From the NCBI GenBank assembly GCA_943789485.1, contig CALSUH010000005.1, positions 62,001 through 126,000 of the forward strand: 64,000 nucleotides of DNA, in the 5' to 3' direction. The DNA is from an uncultured Pseudomonadales bacterium. GTDB lineage: Bacteria > Pseudomonadota > Gammaproteobacteria > Pseudomonadales > Pseudohongiellaceae. Shown here in pieces: positions 38,723 to 48,808 of the stretch. A model generated the notes under the pieces. It saw only the letters and a list, made by a program, of their open reading frames with translations, was not told where the DNA came from and did not search any database. The translations under genes and the position numbers were made by a program. Numbering within the stretch: the first letter of the stretch is position 1; each line of letters opens with the position of its first letter.

Positions 38723-40054
38723 ATGATGGACAGCGAACAAGATAACATTGGCATGATCGAATGGTTTCGTGCCTCAACGAGTTATATAAATACACATCGA
38801 GGGAAGGTATTCGTCGTGTTATTGAGCGGCGAAGCGTTGGCGGACAAGAACCTACCCAACGTTGTCTATGACCTAACGCTACTACACAGCCTTGGCGTAA
38901 AGCTAGTACTCGTTCATGGCGCAAGACCACAGATTTCTGCCGCGCTAGAAAACGACGCCAAGGTCTCATCCTATCATCGTAATATTCGCATCACAGAAGC
39001 AGATTGCATCGAGACTGTGACACGCGTTGTCGGTGGAGAAAGCGCAAAACTTGAAGCTCTCTTCTCCATGGGTATAAGTAATTCCCCAATGCAGGGCTCT
39101 GATGTACGCCTTTGTCGAGGAAATTTTGTAACAGCCAAACCCGCTGGCATTCACAATGGCATCGACTTCCACTACACGGGAAACGTAAGAAAAATACGCG
39201 CCTCTGCAATTCAGCAACAACTGGAGCAGAATAATATCGTGTTGCTTTCGAATCTGGGTTATTCGCTAACGGGCGAAATCTTCAACCTATCTGCAGAAGA
39301 AGTAGCCACAGAGGCCGCCATAGCACTGCAAGCAGAAAAACTGATTCTAATGATTCCACGTCCTGGCGTACTGGATGATGACGGTAGCTTGGTTGCTTCA
39401 CTAAGTGGAGATGACGCTAGATTCTATGCGGACAAACTTGCCAAGTTAGATGAAGAGTCGCAGTGCATAAGTCGTGCACTCGATACCTGCCTGCGCGCCT
39501 ATTCTAATAAAGTTCATCGCTCGCACTTGATTAGCTTCAAGGAAAATGGCGCTCTAATACGCGAACTTTTTACACGACAAGGAAGTGGCACGCTAATTAG
39601 CAATGATAACTTCGAGGATTTACGCGTCGCAACAATTGATGACGTCGCTGGCATACTCAAACTCATTAGGCCTTTAGAAGAGAACGGTTCGCTGGTAGAG
39701 CGTTCTCGCGAATTGCTAGAGACAGAAATTGATAATTTCAAAATCGTTGAGTTAGAAGGCTCCGTCATTGCCTGCGCCGCACTCTATCCTATCGGAGAAG
39801 ACTTCGCAGAGGTTGCATGCATCGCTATCGACAATAGCTTTCAGAAGAATGGCTATGGAGATCGCCTCCTGAGCGGCCTTGAGAGTCAAGCCAAGGCGGC
39901 AGGTATCAATAAGATTTTCGTATTGACCACTGTTGCATCACACTGGTTTTTGGGGAAGGGATTTTTGGAAGTGAAACTTAGCGATCTGCCTGAAAAAAGG
40001 CAAGAACTCTACAATTACCAGCGTAAGTCGAAGGCATTGTTAAAAATATTGTAG
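38723..40054 (+). CDS. argA: Amino-acid N-acetyltransferase (N-acetylglutamate synthase)
   Basis: A 443-residue ArgA of the classical two-domain type. An amino-acid-kinase domain (about 10-285) with VFVVLLSGEALAD and LVLVHGARPQI is followed by a GNAT domain (about 295-443) with VACIAIDNSFQKNGYGDRLL as the acetyl-CoA loop and FVLTTVASHWFLGKGF. It starts the arginine pathway and in this family is inhibited by arginine through the kinase-like domain. Confidence 0.95.
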   Translation: MMDSEQDNIGMIEWFRASTSYINTHRGKVFVVLLSGEALADKNLPNVVYDLTLLHSLGVKLVLVHGARPQISAALENDAKVSSYHRNIRITEADCIETVTRVVGGESAKLEALFSMGISNSPMQGSDVRLCRGNFVTAKPAGIHNGIDFHYTGNVRKIRASAIQQQLEQNNIVLLSNLGYSLTGEIFNLSAEEVATEAAIALQAEKLILMIPRPGVLDDDGSLVASLSGDDARFYADKLAKLDEESQCISRALDTCLRAYSNKVHRSHLISFKENGALIRELFTRQGSGTLISNDNFEDLRVATIDDVAGILKLIRPLEENGSLVERSRELLETEIDNFKIVELEGSVIACAALYPIGEDFAEVACIAIDNSFQKNGYGDRLLSGLESQAKAAGINKIFVLTTVASHWFLGKGFLEVKLSDLPEKRQELYNYQRKSKALLKIL

Positions 40055-40070
40055 CTAGGCTGGACGAAGC

Positions 40071-40577
40071 TTAGCTTATACGTTGCATTACACAGATACT
40101 GTAGTCATATTGATTTGATTCATCGTGCTGATATTGCACACGTGAAGTTTCTTTCCAATTCGACTCGTCGAATTCGTAAAGAATCGTATCCCCTTCGACT
40201 TGCGCATGCACACGCGTAAGATGCAGCGTATCTGCGAGCGGCAGCGCCGCTTGATATAACACCGCACCACCGATTACGAAGGCCTGGATGCTATCCGTCT
40301 GCTTAGATACTGCTTCGGCGCGCTCAATCGCCTGCTGCAAGGACCCAACCACTTCGGCACCTTCGGCCTGATACTCTGCGTTGCTAGTAATGACGATGCT
40401 GGTTCTTCCAGGTAACGCGCGCCCTATAGACTCCCAAGTATTACGCCCCATGATCATGCAGTTCCCCATGGTGGTACGTCTGAAATATTTTAGGTCTTCA
40501 GAAAGGTGCCAAGGTAAACCATTGTCACGTCCGATCACTCGATTCTCAGACATAGCGCATATCAATGCGAGTTTCAT
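40071..40577 (-). CDS. folA: Dihydrofolate reductase
   Basis: A 168-residue DHFR with ALICAMSENRVIGRDNGLPWHLSEDLKYF (Trp and Asp of the substrate site), CMIMGRNTWESIG, LPGRTSIVIT and FVIGGAVLYQAALP. It regenerates tetrahydrofolate used up by thymidylate synthase, encoded 37 bases upstream on the same strand. Convergent with argA. Confidence 0.96.
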   Translation of the reverse strand: MKLALICAMSENRVIGRDNGLPWHLSEDLKYFRRTTMGNCMIMGRNTWESIGRALPGRTSIVITSNAEYQAEGAEVVGSLQQAIERAEAVSKQTDSIQAFVIGGAVLYQAALPLADTLHLTRVHAQVEGDTILYEFDESNWKETSRVQYQHDESNQYDYSICVMQRIS

Positions 40578-40614
40578 AGTATGTGCTCTTTAAAGATAAA
40601 TAGATTCGAGAGAA

Positions 40615-41466
40615 TTAAACTGAAAATGGATAGGCGATGGAATCATGGTGTTCATAACCATCGACTTCGAAATCCTTCAGAGTTACCCACGACTCAATAT
40701 CTTCAAGTGATTTTATATCCGGATTGATATGCAGCTGTGGAGGATCGAACGGCTCGCGCTGTAACTGAACATCGCGCATTAATTCAAGCTGGTCTTCGTA
40801 GATATGGGCATTGACGATCTTGTGATAGGCAAGCCCCGCCGAATTACCTGTAATCTGCGCCACTAGTGCCAACAGAGTAAAAACTTGAATCTGATTGAAG
40901 TTAAGCCCAAGTGGTACATCACAGGAGCGCTGATAGCTAGTAAGATGAAGCACGTCATCGAGTAAAGAAAACGTATGGGTGTGCATACACGGACGAAGAC
41001 AGCCTAGATCGAACTCGCCAGGGTTATAGAACGTCAATATCTCGCCACGGTCGTCCACGCCTCGCTTAAGATTGTCGACTATCTTCTTCAATTGATCAAT
41101 GCTTGTTCCATCCGGCCTTTGCCAACTTCTCCCTTGAACGCCATAGACCCGACCCATGTCATCAACACCCTTGCGCGCAGGATTACTCAACCATGCCGCG
41201 TTTTCGTTGGCATTCGCATCCCATGATTTAGTACCCAGTGCACGAAAGTCTGCGGCATTGTCCAAGCCCTTCAGATATCCGAGAAGTTCGCCAATAGCAG
41301 CCTTCCAGAAACTCTTACGAGTGGTAATGATGGGAAATGCGTTTCTACCGACATCATAGGTCAGGTCCGCATTGATAACAGTAAGGCATTTTTTGCCAGT
41401 ACGCTCGTTCTCAATCCAAACACCTTCATCGACGATTCGCTGACAGAGAGTTAAATATTGCTGCAT
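40615..41466 (-). CDS. thyA: Thymidylate synthase
   Basis: A 283-residue ThyA of a longer, divergent type. The catalytic cysteine is in [15 protein letters not shown] rather than the classical PPCHAFFQF, and the phosphate-binding [18 protein letters not shown] follows. [18 protein letters not shown] and the terminal [13 protein letters not shown] are also present. It makes dTMP from dUMP. The order lgt-thyA-folA on the minus strand is conserved. Confidence 0.94.
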   Translation of the reverse strand: MQQYLTLCQRIVDEGVWIENERTGKKCLTVINADLTYDVGRNAFPIITTRKSFWKAAIGELLGYLKGLDNAADFRALGTKSWDANANENAAWLSNPARKGVDDMGRVYGVQGRSWQRPDGTSIDQLKKIVDNLKRGVDDRGEILTFYNPGEFDLGCLRPCMHTHTFSLLDDVLHLTSYQRSCDVPLGLNFNQIQVFTLLALVAQITGNSAGLAYHKIVNAHIYEDQLELMRDVQLQREPFDPPQLHINPDIKSLEDIESWVTLKDFEVDGYEHHDSIAYPFSV

Positions 41467-41502
41467 GACACTTTTCTTCTATCGATTAAATTAAAAGGGC
41501 GG

Positions 41503-42303
41503 CTACAAAGAGTTAAGTTGTGACTGAGGCTTCATATAAGCAAGTATTAATAAGATCACACCGGCGACTATCAATGGCGCAGATAACACTTGTCCCATAG
41601 TCATCCAATCTAACGCGACGAAACCGAGATGCAAATCGGGCTCGCGGAAGAATTCAATGAAGAACCTGAAGCTTCCATATCCAATCGCGAATAACCCGGT
41701 AACCGCCATTCTTGGCCTAGGCTTAGATGAGAACCACCAGAGGAGAGTAAATAGTACGACTCCCTCTAATGCCACTTCGTAGAGCTGAGAAGGGTGGCGC
41801 GCTAATTGATCAACGTGGGGAAAGACCATGCCCCATGCCACATCAGTGGGCCTGCCCCAGAGCTCACCTCCGATGAAATTGCCGAAACGGCCAGCGCCGA
41901 GGCCGAATGGCACGAGCGGTGCTATGAAGTCCATAACCTCAAAGAATTCTTTCTTGATGCTGCGCGAATACAGGAAGAATGCCAGCAGCACGCCGAGCAA
42001 CCCACCGTGGAAAGACATGCCTCCTTCCCAGACCCTCAGTAGCCATATTGGATCGGAAAGGAAGCGGTCGAAATTATAGAACAACACAGAGCCCATGCGG
42101 CCGCCGAGAACCGCACCCAAAGCACCGTAGAACACCAAGTCAGATATCTGCTCTGCTGTCCATTCACCGGGTTGTTGTTTTGCGCGGATTGACGCCAGTC
42201 CCCAAGCACCCCCGAAGGCGATCATATACATAATGCCATACCAATGAATGCTTATTGGACCGATAGCCAGTGCTACTGGGTCAAACTGGGGAAATGTCAG
42301 CAT
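41503..42303 (-). CDS. lgt: Prolipoprotein diacylglyceryl transferase
   Basis: A 266-residue inner-membrane enzyme with about seven hydrophobic segments that transfers diacylglycerol to the lipobox cysteine. It shows [41 protein letters not shown] and the Lgt signature [16 protein letters not shown]. The LptM and imelysin-like lipoproteins in this window would be substrates. Confidence 0.96.
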   Translation of the reverse strand: MLTFPQFDPVALAIGPISIHWYGIMYMIAFGGAWGLASIRAKQQPGEWTAEQISDLVFYGALGAVLGGRMGSVLFYNFDRFLSDPIWLLRVWEGGMSFHGGLLGVLLAFFLYSRSIKKEFFEVMDFIAPLVPFGLGAGRFGNFIGGELWGRPTDVAWGMVFPHVDQLARHPSQLYEVALEGVVLFTLLWWFSSKPRPRMAVTGLFAIGYGSFRFFIEFFREPDLHLGFVALDWMTMGQVLSAPLIVAGVILLILAYMKPQSQLNSL

Positions 42304-42442
42304 GGGTCAGTGTCGCTTATGTCGATTGAAATGCCCGCAGGCCAGTTAGCAATCATTATACTCAACCCGTGGCAAGAAAGTTTGGCAAATTTGCTTGGGG
42401 AGATTCTATCCATTCTTTCTTTGAGACGTTAACATAGTAGTG

Positions 42443-43225
42443 ATGTGCCTAATCATTTTTGCCTACCAGAGCGACCCTCGTTTCCCACTGGTTGTAGCCG
42501 CCAACAGAGACGAGATTTTCGCCCGACCAACCGCTCAAGCTGCCCTCTGGACAGATGAAGAATTTGGCCAAAAGATACTCTCTGGAAGAGACAAGCAGGC
42601 TGGAGGTACTTGGCTGGGTATAACTCAGAGTGGGCGATTCGCCGCAGTGACGAACATAAGAGACCCGTCTCAAACCGAACGAGGAGCTCGATCTCGTGGC
42701 GATCTGACGCGGGAGTATCTAGCAGGCAACGATTCCCCACAGCAATACTGTAAACGATTAACAGAGCTTTACGACCAATTCGCTGGCTATAACCTGCTCG
42801 TAGGCGATAGTAACTCACTATTTTATGTCAACAACCACGAAGAAAAGGTTTGGGAGATTGAACCTGGGGTGCATGGATTGTCGAACGGCTTGTTGAACTC
42901 CTCCTGGCCCAAAGTAGATAACGGTAAAACACGTCTGCAGGCATTGATGCAACAACCAGAGGAGCTTACTACCGATGCGCTCCTCGCGATAATGGGGGAC
43001 ACGTCTCAAGCAGAAGACGCGGATCTTCCGGATACTGGAATCAGCATCGAAATAGAGCGTAGATTATCTTCCGCATTTATTCTGAACTCAGCGCAAAAAT
43101 ATGGAACTCTGTGCTCTACCGCCTTGATCGTCGGCAAGTTGCAACCTACACGCTTTACCGAACAGAACTTCGACTTACTAGGCAATCGAACTCAGGGACA
43201 TTCATTCCTGCTACCACCAGCCTAA
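42443..43225 (+). CDS. NRDE family (TANGO2-like) protein
   Basis: A 260-residue protein beginning MCLIIFAYQ, with VVAANRDEIFARPT (the NRDE motif), AGGTWLGITQSGRFAAVTN and GLSNGLLNSSWPKV. The second residue is a cysteine that would become N-terminal after methionine removal, consistent with the NTN-hydrolase-like fold of the family. The role of bacterial members is unsettled; eukaryotic TANGO2 is linked to heme and lipid handling. A GTG directly before the ATG is less likely as start. Confidence 0.88.
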   Translation: MCLIIFAYQSDPRFPLVVAANRDEIFARPTAQAALWTDEEFGQKILSGRDKQAGGTWLGITQSGRFAAVTNIRDPSQTERGARSRGDLTREYLAGNDSPQQYCKRLTELYDQFAGYNLLVGDSNSLFYVNNHEEKVWEIEPGVHGLSNGLLNSSWPKVDNGKTRLQALMQQPEELTTDALLAIMGDTSQAEDADLPDTGISIEIERRLSSAFILNSAQKYGTLCSTALIVGKLQPTRFTEQNFDLLGNRTQGHSFLLPPA

Positions 43226-43285
43226 TTACTCCAGTATTTGTAGCCGCTATTAAAGTAGGAACTAACAAACCATCGTGAGGCCTCT

Positions 43286-43864
43286 ATGTATATACCGAAA
43301 CACTTCGAGATCATTGATGAGACTGAGATATGTAAGTTCATCGAAGCGAACTCCTTTGGTCAGTTAATCTCACTGCACGATACTGCAATCGTCTCGACTC
43401 CTATGCCTTTCCTCTTTGATGCGGGAGGTAGAGTACTTGTCGGTCACTTGGCAAAGGCAAACCCGCAATGGCAACAGATACAAAAACAGAAGGTTCTCGT
43501 CACACTACAGGGCGAACACACCTATGTAAGTCCAAGCTGGTATGAATCTGCGGGAGTTCCTACCTGGAACTATCAGGCCGTGCATATAGAAGGGATCGCG
43601 CAAAGTTTCACCGATTCCAAGAAACTGAAGCATGTGGTAGATACGCTCACCGAAGCAAATGAGGCTGCCTATAAAAATCCTTGGGAACCCGACTACACTG
43701 CCTCAATGCTGCACGGCATCGTCGGCATCGAGATCACTATTACTTCAATACAGTGTAAGTTTAAGCTCAGCCAGAACCGTAGCATACAAGATCAATCCAA
43801 TGTGCAAGAGCAATTAGCTGCTAGCGGATATAAAGCATTAGCAAAGGCTATGAATAAGCCTTAG
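43286..43864 (+). CDS. PaiB-type FMN-binding protein
   Basis: A 192-residue protein with MYIPKHFEI, IVSTPMPFLFD, LVGHLAKANPQW and the SPSWYESAGVPTWNYQAVHIEG block, all typical of the FMN-binding PaiB family (split-barrel flavin fold). Bacillus PaiB was described as a negative transcription factor alongside the acetyltransferase PaiA. A GNAT gene lies 430 bases downstream here, with a carbonic-anhydrase remnant between. Confidence 0.88.
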   Translation: MYIPKHFEIIDETEICKFIEANSFGQLISLHDTAIVSTPMPFLFDAGGRVLVGHLAKANPQWQQIQKQKVLVTLQGEHTYVSPSWYESAGVPTWNYQAVHIEGIAQSFTDSKKLKHVVDTLTEANEAAYKNPWEPDYTASMLHGIVGIEITITSIQCKFKLSQNRSIQDQSNVQEQLAASGYKALAKAMNKP

Positions 43865-44009
43865 TAGGTCTGACCCTCTCTGAAATGTTTGCAAGTTTTC
43901 ACTATTACTGTATGTTTGCGGTAGATTCTTGGCATCGTTTAATCGAAAACTCTGAAGGAAAATTTATGGTTAAACACAGCTATTATAAGCCTTGCGAAAA
44001 ACTAAGTGA

Positions 44010-44240
44010 TTAGACTCGAGACATGCAAGAGCTATCACTTCTCTGATAGAAGAACTAGCTAAACCGGTTGAGAGTCGCTCACCCAACCTTTATTCGATAG
44101 TCGATAGAATTCGACCTGTTGTTGAATACCTACCGCAGCTAGGATCAGACATTCTTATGGATCTAGTGTGCGAAAAAGGTCTAATGATTATTGGCGCCGA
44201 ATACGGCTTCGATGCCGGCTTGGTAAACTTCTTCGACTAG
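44010..44240 (+). pseudogene. Remnant of a beta-carbonic anhydrase C-terminus
   Basis: An open frame of 76 codons bounded by a stop at 44007 and TAG at 44238, with no start codon near its beginning. The translation has ARAITSLIEELAKPVES, NLYSIVDRIRPVVEYL and ends MIIGAEYGFDAGLVNFFD, which resembles the last third of beta-class carbonic anhydrases (the IVGAxYxLxTGxVxFF end). The zinc-binding cysteine/histidine half is missing. A 15-codon ORF with a good ribosome binding site (43966-44013) runs into it in another frame and may be the broken 5' end. The rest of 43865-44295 shows nothing else. Confidence 0.5.
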
Positions 44241-44295
44241 TTTCAGGCAGTGCCAAGAAAACTCCACCGCTCACCATTACCTGATTAGAAACGCT

Positions 44296-44883
44296 ATGAG
44301 CAACGTCTATAACTTAGAAACTGCGCGCATCGTGCTGCGCAAGTTGCGTAGCGAAGACTATGCCGAGTTTGCTCGCATGAATACAGACCCCGACGTGATG
44401 CGCTATTTCCCGAGTTTACTTTCTCGTAAAGAAAGCGACATCCTAGCCAAGAAGTTTGACAATCTAGTGGCCGAGAAAGGCTGGGGGTTCTGGGCTGCTC
44501 AGCGTAAGAGTGACAGCGCCTTTATAGGCCTCGTTGGCCTGAATAAGGCAGATGACCTGCCAGTTGCTAGTTGCATGGAAGTTGGATGGCGGCTGGCTAA
44601 AGCCTACTGGGGTAAAGGCTATGCGACAGAAGCCGCCACAGCTTCGCTGCACTTTGCATTTTCACTTCTAGAGCAGGATCGTGTCGCCGCCTTCACCGCT
44701 CCCGCAAATTCTCGTTCCCGAAAAGTAATGTCGCGACTGGGGATGGAGGATCGACAAGAAAATTTTCTCCACCCTAGTATTTCAGAAAGCACCGGGCTTA
44801 AGGAATTTGTCTACTACGAAATTTCTCGCGAGAGATTCTATAGAAGCTTTCAAGAAAATTCCGTAGCTATTTCTTCACAGTAA
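44296..44883 (+). CDS. GNAT acetyltransferase, RimJ/RimL type
   Basis: A 195-residue GNAT protein with LETARIVLRKLRSEDYAEFARMN, GFWAAQRKSDSAFIGLVGL, EVGWRLAKAYWGKGYATEAA (acetyl-CoA loop) and AFTAPANSRSRKVMSRLGM. This pattern is typical of acetyltransferase_3 enzymes acting on protein N-termini or small molecules. The substrate cannot be told. Confidence 0.88.
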   Translation: MSNVYNLETARIVLRKLRSEDYAEFARMNTDPDVMRYFPSLLSRKESDILAKKFDNLVAEKGWGFWAAQRKSDSAFIGLVGLNKADDLPVASCMEVGWRLAKAYWGKGYATEAATASLHFAFSLLEQDRVAAFTAPANSRSRKVMSRLGMEDRQENFLHPSISESTGLKEFVYYEISRERFYRSFQENSVAISSQ

Positions 44884-44898
44884 TGTCCTGCAGGCTAT

Positions 44899-47172
44899 CT
44901 AGTTTGTGCGAGAAGATCGCAGCAGTCGATCGACGCCGGCATTATACAAAGATAAATCCACCGCACTTCGAATCAGTTGCGTGTCATCTAGCTGCATCAC
45001 GTTTTCTAGAAGTTCTTCAGCGACTTCTAGAGTAATACTACGTAGTACAGATTTTACTTTTAACAATGATGCGGCGTTCATGGACAACACATCATAGCCC
45101 ATAGCCATTAATAGTATGGCCGCACCAGGGTCGCCTGCCATCTCACCACAAATACTTACAGGCTTGCCTTCTGCCTGAGCCCCTTCGACGACTTGTTGCA
45201 ATGCACTAAGCACGGCAGGATGAAACGCAGAGTAGAGGTTGGCCACGCGCGGATTATTTCTATCCACTGCCAATAGATACTGCGTGAGGTCGTTGCTACC
45301 TACGGAAATGAAGTCTACTAATCTAGCAAGAGCCCGAGTCTGATAGACGGCCGCGGGTAACTCGATCATAACGCCTACAGGTGGGTATTTTACCTTCACA
45401 CCTTCCTGAATAAGTTCGCGATAAGCCTTCTTGATCAGTTGCAACGCTGATGTAACTTCGTTGATGTTGCTGATCATCGGTAACATGATCTGCAAATTAT
45501 CGAAACCAACGCTCGCTCGCAACATAGCATGTATCTGTGCGGTGAAAATCTCTGGATGATCCAAAGTAACCCTAATGCCCCGCCAGCCAAGAAACGGGTT
45601 AGCTTCTTCTATCGGGAAGTAAGGCAGTGACTTGTCACCACCGATATCAAGGGTACGCATGGTTACTAGCTTAGGGGCAAAGGCCTCTAGTTGCTCGCGA
45701 TAGATTTGGTATTGCTCCTCCTCGCTAGGGAATTGTTCTGCTAGAAGAAAAGGCACTTCGGTTCTGAATAACCCAATACCCTCGGCACCCTGATCGAGAG
45801 AACGCATAACATCTGTCATTAGTCCTGTGTTAACCCATAGATGAACTCTATGATGATCCGCTGTCTCACAAGGCAGGTCCTTCAAGCCTTCAAGGCCCTT
45901 GTCTAGCTGGTCCTGCTCCTGAATCGTTTCAAGAAAGCGGGCACGGATCTGATCCGAGGGATTGGTTATTACCTCGCCCTTATAGCCATCAATTATGACT
46001 TCTTTGCCATGTAGCTGGGTATAGGGAAGATCTACCGCCCCCATTACCGTTGGTATGCCCATGGTTCTAGCAAGAATCGCAACATGCGAATTGCCCGACC
46101 CCTTCACGGAAATCAGGCCCTTTAACTTAGACTCAGGCACTTCCGCCAACATTGAAGGTGTGATCTCTTCACTAACGAGAATGGTGCAGTCCGCATACTC
46201 TGTTTCTACAACGACCTTATCTTGCAAATAAAACAGTACGCGAGCACATAGGTCCTTGATATCGATTGCACGCTCACTGAGATAGGGATCGTCCATCTCC
46301 TCGAAGCTTCTGACGTGTTCGTTTGCTACGTAGGCAAGCGAACCCTGCGCCCAGAAGCCCATTCTAATTCTTTCGACAATCTCATTGCCCAGCGCAGCAT
46401 CATCTAGCATACGAATATAGACATCGAAAAGCTGCCGTTCCTCTTCGGCGACCTGCCCCGATAGTTTCGCATGCAGATTGCGCATGTCTTGTCTCACCAA
46501 CTCTAGGCAGCTATTGAAAAACTCTATCTCACCGTCGATGTCTCGGGTACGGCGTTGAGGTATCTGACTAAGGTCAGCATGCGGGAAAACAACAACAGCC
46601 TCACCAATAGCGACACCGGAAGATCCTGACACGCCAGGGAATACGGTGTCTGATGTTTTGTGACCGGATGGGCTAACACCTTCTACTGCCCCAGTTGCCT
46701 CCGCATGAGCAATTACGCCAGAAAGTTGAGCGGAAAGCGTTATCAGGAAGGCCTCTTCACTTTCGTCAAAGCGGCGTCGCTCTTCGTGCTGAACAACCAG
46801 CACCCCTAGTACTGAGCGATGATGGATAATCGGCACACCAAGAAAAGAGTGATAATTCTCTTCACCGGTATCTTTCAGATAGTGAAAACTCGGATGCAGG
46901 GAGGCATCCTGCAGATTGATCGGCTCAGCATGTTTCGCGACGAGGCCGACGAGACCTTCTCCTGCTTCTAGACTAACGCGTCCGACCGATTCTTTCTTTA
47001 AGCCATCGGAGGCCATCAACACATGTGCATTAATATCTTTGTCGAGCAAAAATACGGAACAGACCTGAGTATCTAAAGCCTGGCGCACTTTGTGGACGAT
47101 AATATCCAGCGCCGACTGCAGGTCTCTAGCCGCATTTACTTTTTGTACAATGCTGCGCAATCGATCGAGCAC
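44899..47172 (-). CDS. ptsP: Phosphoenolpyruvate-protein phosphotransferase PtsP (EI-Ntr)
   Basis: A 757-residue enzyme I of the nitrogen phosphotransferase system. An N-terminal GAF domain (about 1-165) is followed by the EI N-domain, the phospho-histidine segment GSGNSHVAILARTMGIPTVMG, and the PEP-binding TIM barrel with GIGLFRTEVPFL, MRTLDIGGDKSLPYF and ISICGEMAGDP-like motifs. It passes phosphate from PEP to NPr. It lies downstream of rppH on the same strand, 180 bases away, the conserved pair. Confidence 0.95.
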   Translation of the reverse strand: MLDRLRSIVQKVNAARDLQSALDIIVHKVRQALDTQVCSVFLLDKDINAHVLMASDGLKKESVGRVSLEAGEGLVGLVAKHAEPINLQDASLHPSFHYLKDTGEENYHSFLGVPIIHHRSVLGVLVVQHEERRRFDESEEAFLITLSAQLSGVIAHAEATGAVEGVSPSGHKTSDTVFPGVSGSSGVAIGEAVVVFPHADLSQIPQRRTRDIDGEIEFFNSCLELVRQDMRNLHAKLSGQVAEEERQLFDVYIRMLDDAALGNEIVERIRMGFWAQGSLAYVANEHVRSFEEMDDPYLSERAIDIKDLCARVLFYLQDKVVVETEYADCTILVSEEITPSMLAEVPESKLKGLISVKGSGNSHVAILARTMGIPTVMGAVDLPYTQLHGKEVIIDGYKGEVITNPSDQIRARFLETIQEQDQLDKGLEGLKDLPCETADHHRVHLWVNTGLMTDVMRSLDQGAEGIGLFRTEVPFLLAEQFPSEEEQYQIYREQLEAFAPKLVTMRTLDIGGDKSLPYFPIEEANPFLGWRGIRVTLDHPEIFTAQIHAMLRASVGFDNLQIMLPMISNINEVTSALQLIKKAYRELIQEGVKVKYPPVGVMIELPAAVYQTRALARLVDFISVGSNDLTQYLLAVDRNNPRVANLYSAFHPAVLSALQQVVEGAQAEGKPVSICGEMAGDPGAAILLMAMGYDVLSMNAASLLKVKSVLRSITLEVAEELLENVMQLDDTQLIRSAVDLSLYNAGVDRLLRSSRTN

Positions 47173-47352
47173 TAATTTTTACTCCAGTGTCTTACCGTTG
47201 CGAAAGCATTTCACGCGTTCGATAAAATACTCGTTTACTTCAGTTCGGCTTGAAGGCTTGGTTCCCAAATCCAGAAATCGAATAGAGAGTAATGTAGCGC
47301 CTGTCTACTGCTTCGTAGTTTTTGAACTTCTGCTTGGTAGTGCAGCAGATAA

Positions 47353-47853
47353 TTAGCAGTTAATTATAGGGCTGCCTATATAACTACTAAGGGGAGTCTC
47401 TAACTGTTGCAAAGCCTTGCGGTAGACATCCCGTTTGAACTCAACTACTTGGTCCACCGGGTACCAAAAATTTACCCAACGCCAATCGTCAAATTCTGGC
47501 TTTCGAGTCTTACTCAATTCGACCCTGCTATCATCGCCTTCGAGGCTGAGCAAAAACCATTTCTGTTTCTGGCCAATACAAAGCGGGTCGCTGTGTTGGC
47601 GGATAAAGTTTTCAGGAAGGCGATAATACAACCAATCTTTAGTTTGATGCAGGATCTGTACATCGGCCTCCGACAAGCCAACCTCTTCATCCAACTCTCT
47701 AAACAAAGCCTCTTCCACGGACTCGCTTTGCTTAATCCCGCCCTGCGGAAACTGCCACGCACTCTGCCCTATTCTTTTCGCCCACAGCAACTGTCCCTGC
47801 CTGTTGCAAATGACAATGCCTACATTCGAACGAAATCCTTCTGAATCTATCAC
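47353..47853 (-). CDS. rppH: RNA pyrophosphohydrolase RppH
   Basis: A 166-residue Nudix hydrolase that removes pyrophosphate from RNA 5' ends and so triggers decay. It begins [17 protein letters not shown], has [20 protein letters not shown] leading into the Nudix box ELDEEVGL, and the [10 protein letters not shown] segment. The last residues are short compared with longer homologues but within range. Divergent from the HAD phosphatase gene. Confidence 0.95.
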   Translation of the reverse strand: MIDSEGFRSNVGIVICNRQGQLLWAKRIGQSAWQFPQGGIKQSESVEEALFRELDEEVGLSEADVQILHQTKDWLYYRLPENFIRQHSDPLCIGQKQKWFLLSLEGDDSRVELSKTRKPEFDDWRWVNFWYPVDQVVEFKRDVYRKALQQLETPLSSYIGSPIINC

Positions 47854-48110
47854 TGCTGCAGGCCCGTATGGTGAAAGTAATGGTTCATTGTTTCACAAAC
47901 CTTCCCCCCTAATCAATGACCAAACTTAGGGAAAAACCACTATTTTTCTTTTATATCAATGTGTTAAGCACTATATTGGCAAGCCAAAACCCCCTATTCA
48001 AGAGCTCTTCCAGTACAGAATTACCTCCGAGGCGGCTATAATGATCGAATCGCTTGAATCGCTAGTGTCTCAGCAAGCTAACTACATTGAGAAAATGGAA
48101 GAGAATTTAT

Positions 48111-48791
48111 ATGCAGTCGATCAGTTCAGGAAAGTTAGCCTTATTCGATTTAGATAATACGTTACTAGAAGGCGACAGCGATCATGCCTGGGGAGAGTTC
48201 TTAATCAGCAATGACCTGGTCGAAGAGAAAGCCCATCGCGAGAAAAACGACCGCTTCTACGATCAATACAAGCAAGGCGCATTAGACATACACGGCTACG
48301 TCGCGTTTACAATCCAGCCTGTTATGCAACTCGAGCGCACACAGCGAGCGCAACTACTTGCTAAATTCATGGAACAATCTGTTGAGCCTATCATTCTAGA
48401 TAAGGGCAAAGAGCTCGTGCGCACGCATCTGGACGCCGGAGACTTCTGCATTATCATTACCGCTACCAATGAGTTCATCTCAACACCGATCGCTAAGCTC
48501 TTCAATGCCGATTTAATAATGGCGACACAACTGCAAATTAGTAACGGTATGTACAACGGAAAAATTTTAGGCACTCCCTGCTATCAAGACGGAAAGGTTG
48601 CGAAAATCAATGCATGGTTAGACCAGCAAGAAGCCCGTTTCAACCTGAGTGAAGCCGTATTCTACAGTGACTCCATAAATGATCTACCCCTACTACAAGA
48701 GGTGGCAACGCCAGTGGCAGTAGATCCTGACCGGAGATTGCGCGAAAAAGCAGAATCCGAAGGCTGGAAAATTCTGACGCTACGAAGCTAG
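48111..48791 (+). CDS. HAD-IB family phosphatase
   Basis: A 226-residue HAD hydrolase with motif I LALFDLDNTLLEGDSD, motif II ITATNEFIS, and motif III/IV FYSDSINDLPLL; CapC-like SerB/HAD-IB layout. The substrate is not known; this gene accompanies rppH in pseudomonads too. The ATG at 48111 is chosen because a GGAAGAG site precedes it by 8 bases and the frame's upstream extension lacks homology. A TATAAT sits at 48037-48042 and could be the promoter. Confidence 0.88.
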   Translation: MQSISSGKLALFDLDNTLLEGDSDHAWGEFLISNDLVEEKAHREKNDRFYDQYKQGALDIHGYVAFTIQPVMQLERTQRAQLLAKFMEQSVEPIILDKGKELVRTHLDAGDFCIIITATNEFISTPIAKLFNADLIMATQLQISNGMYNGKILGTPCYQDGKVAKINAWLDQQEARFNLSEAVFYSDSINDLPLLQEVATPVAVDPDRRLREKAESEGWKILTLRS

Positions 48792-48808
48792 TGCATCATG
48801 TAACGCTT

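Noticed and set aside
47407..47844. 145-codon open frame on the plus strand antisense to rppH
   Set aside because: rppH carries an intact Nudix box on the opposite strand, and the antisense frame is a shadow of it.
48041..48157. 38-residue ORF overlapping the HAD phosphatase start, with a GAGG ahead of its ATG
   Set aside because: Its ATG overlaps a TATAAT that is more likely the -10 box of the HAD gene, so the start would be outside the transcript. Kept only as a remark.
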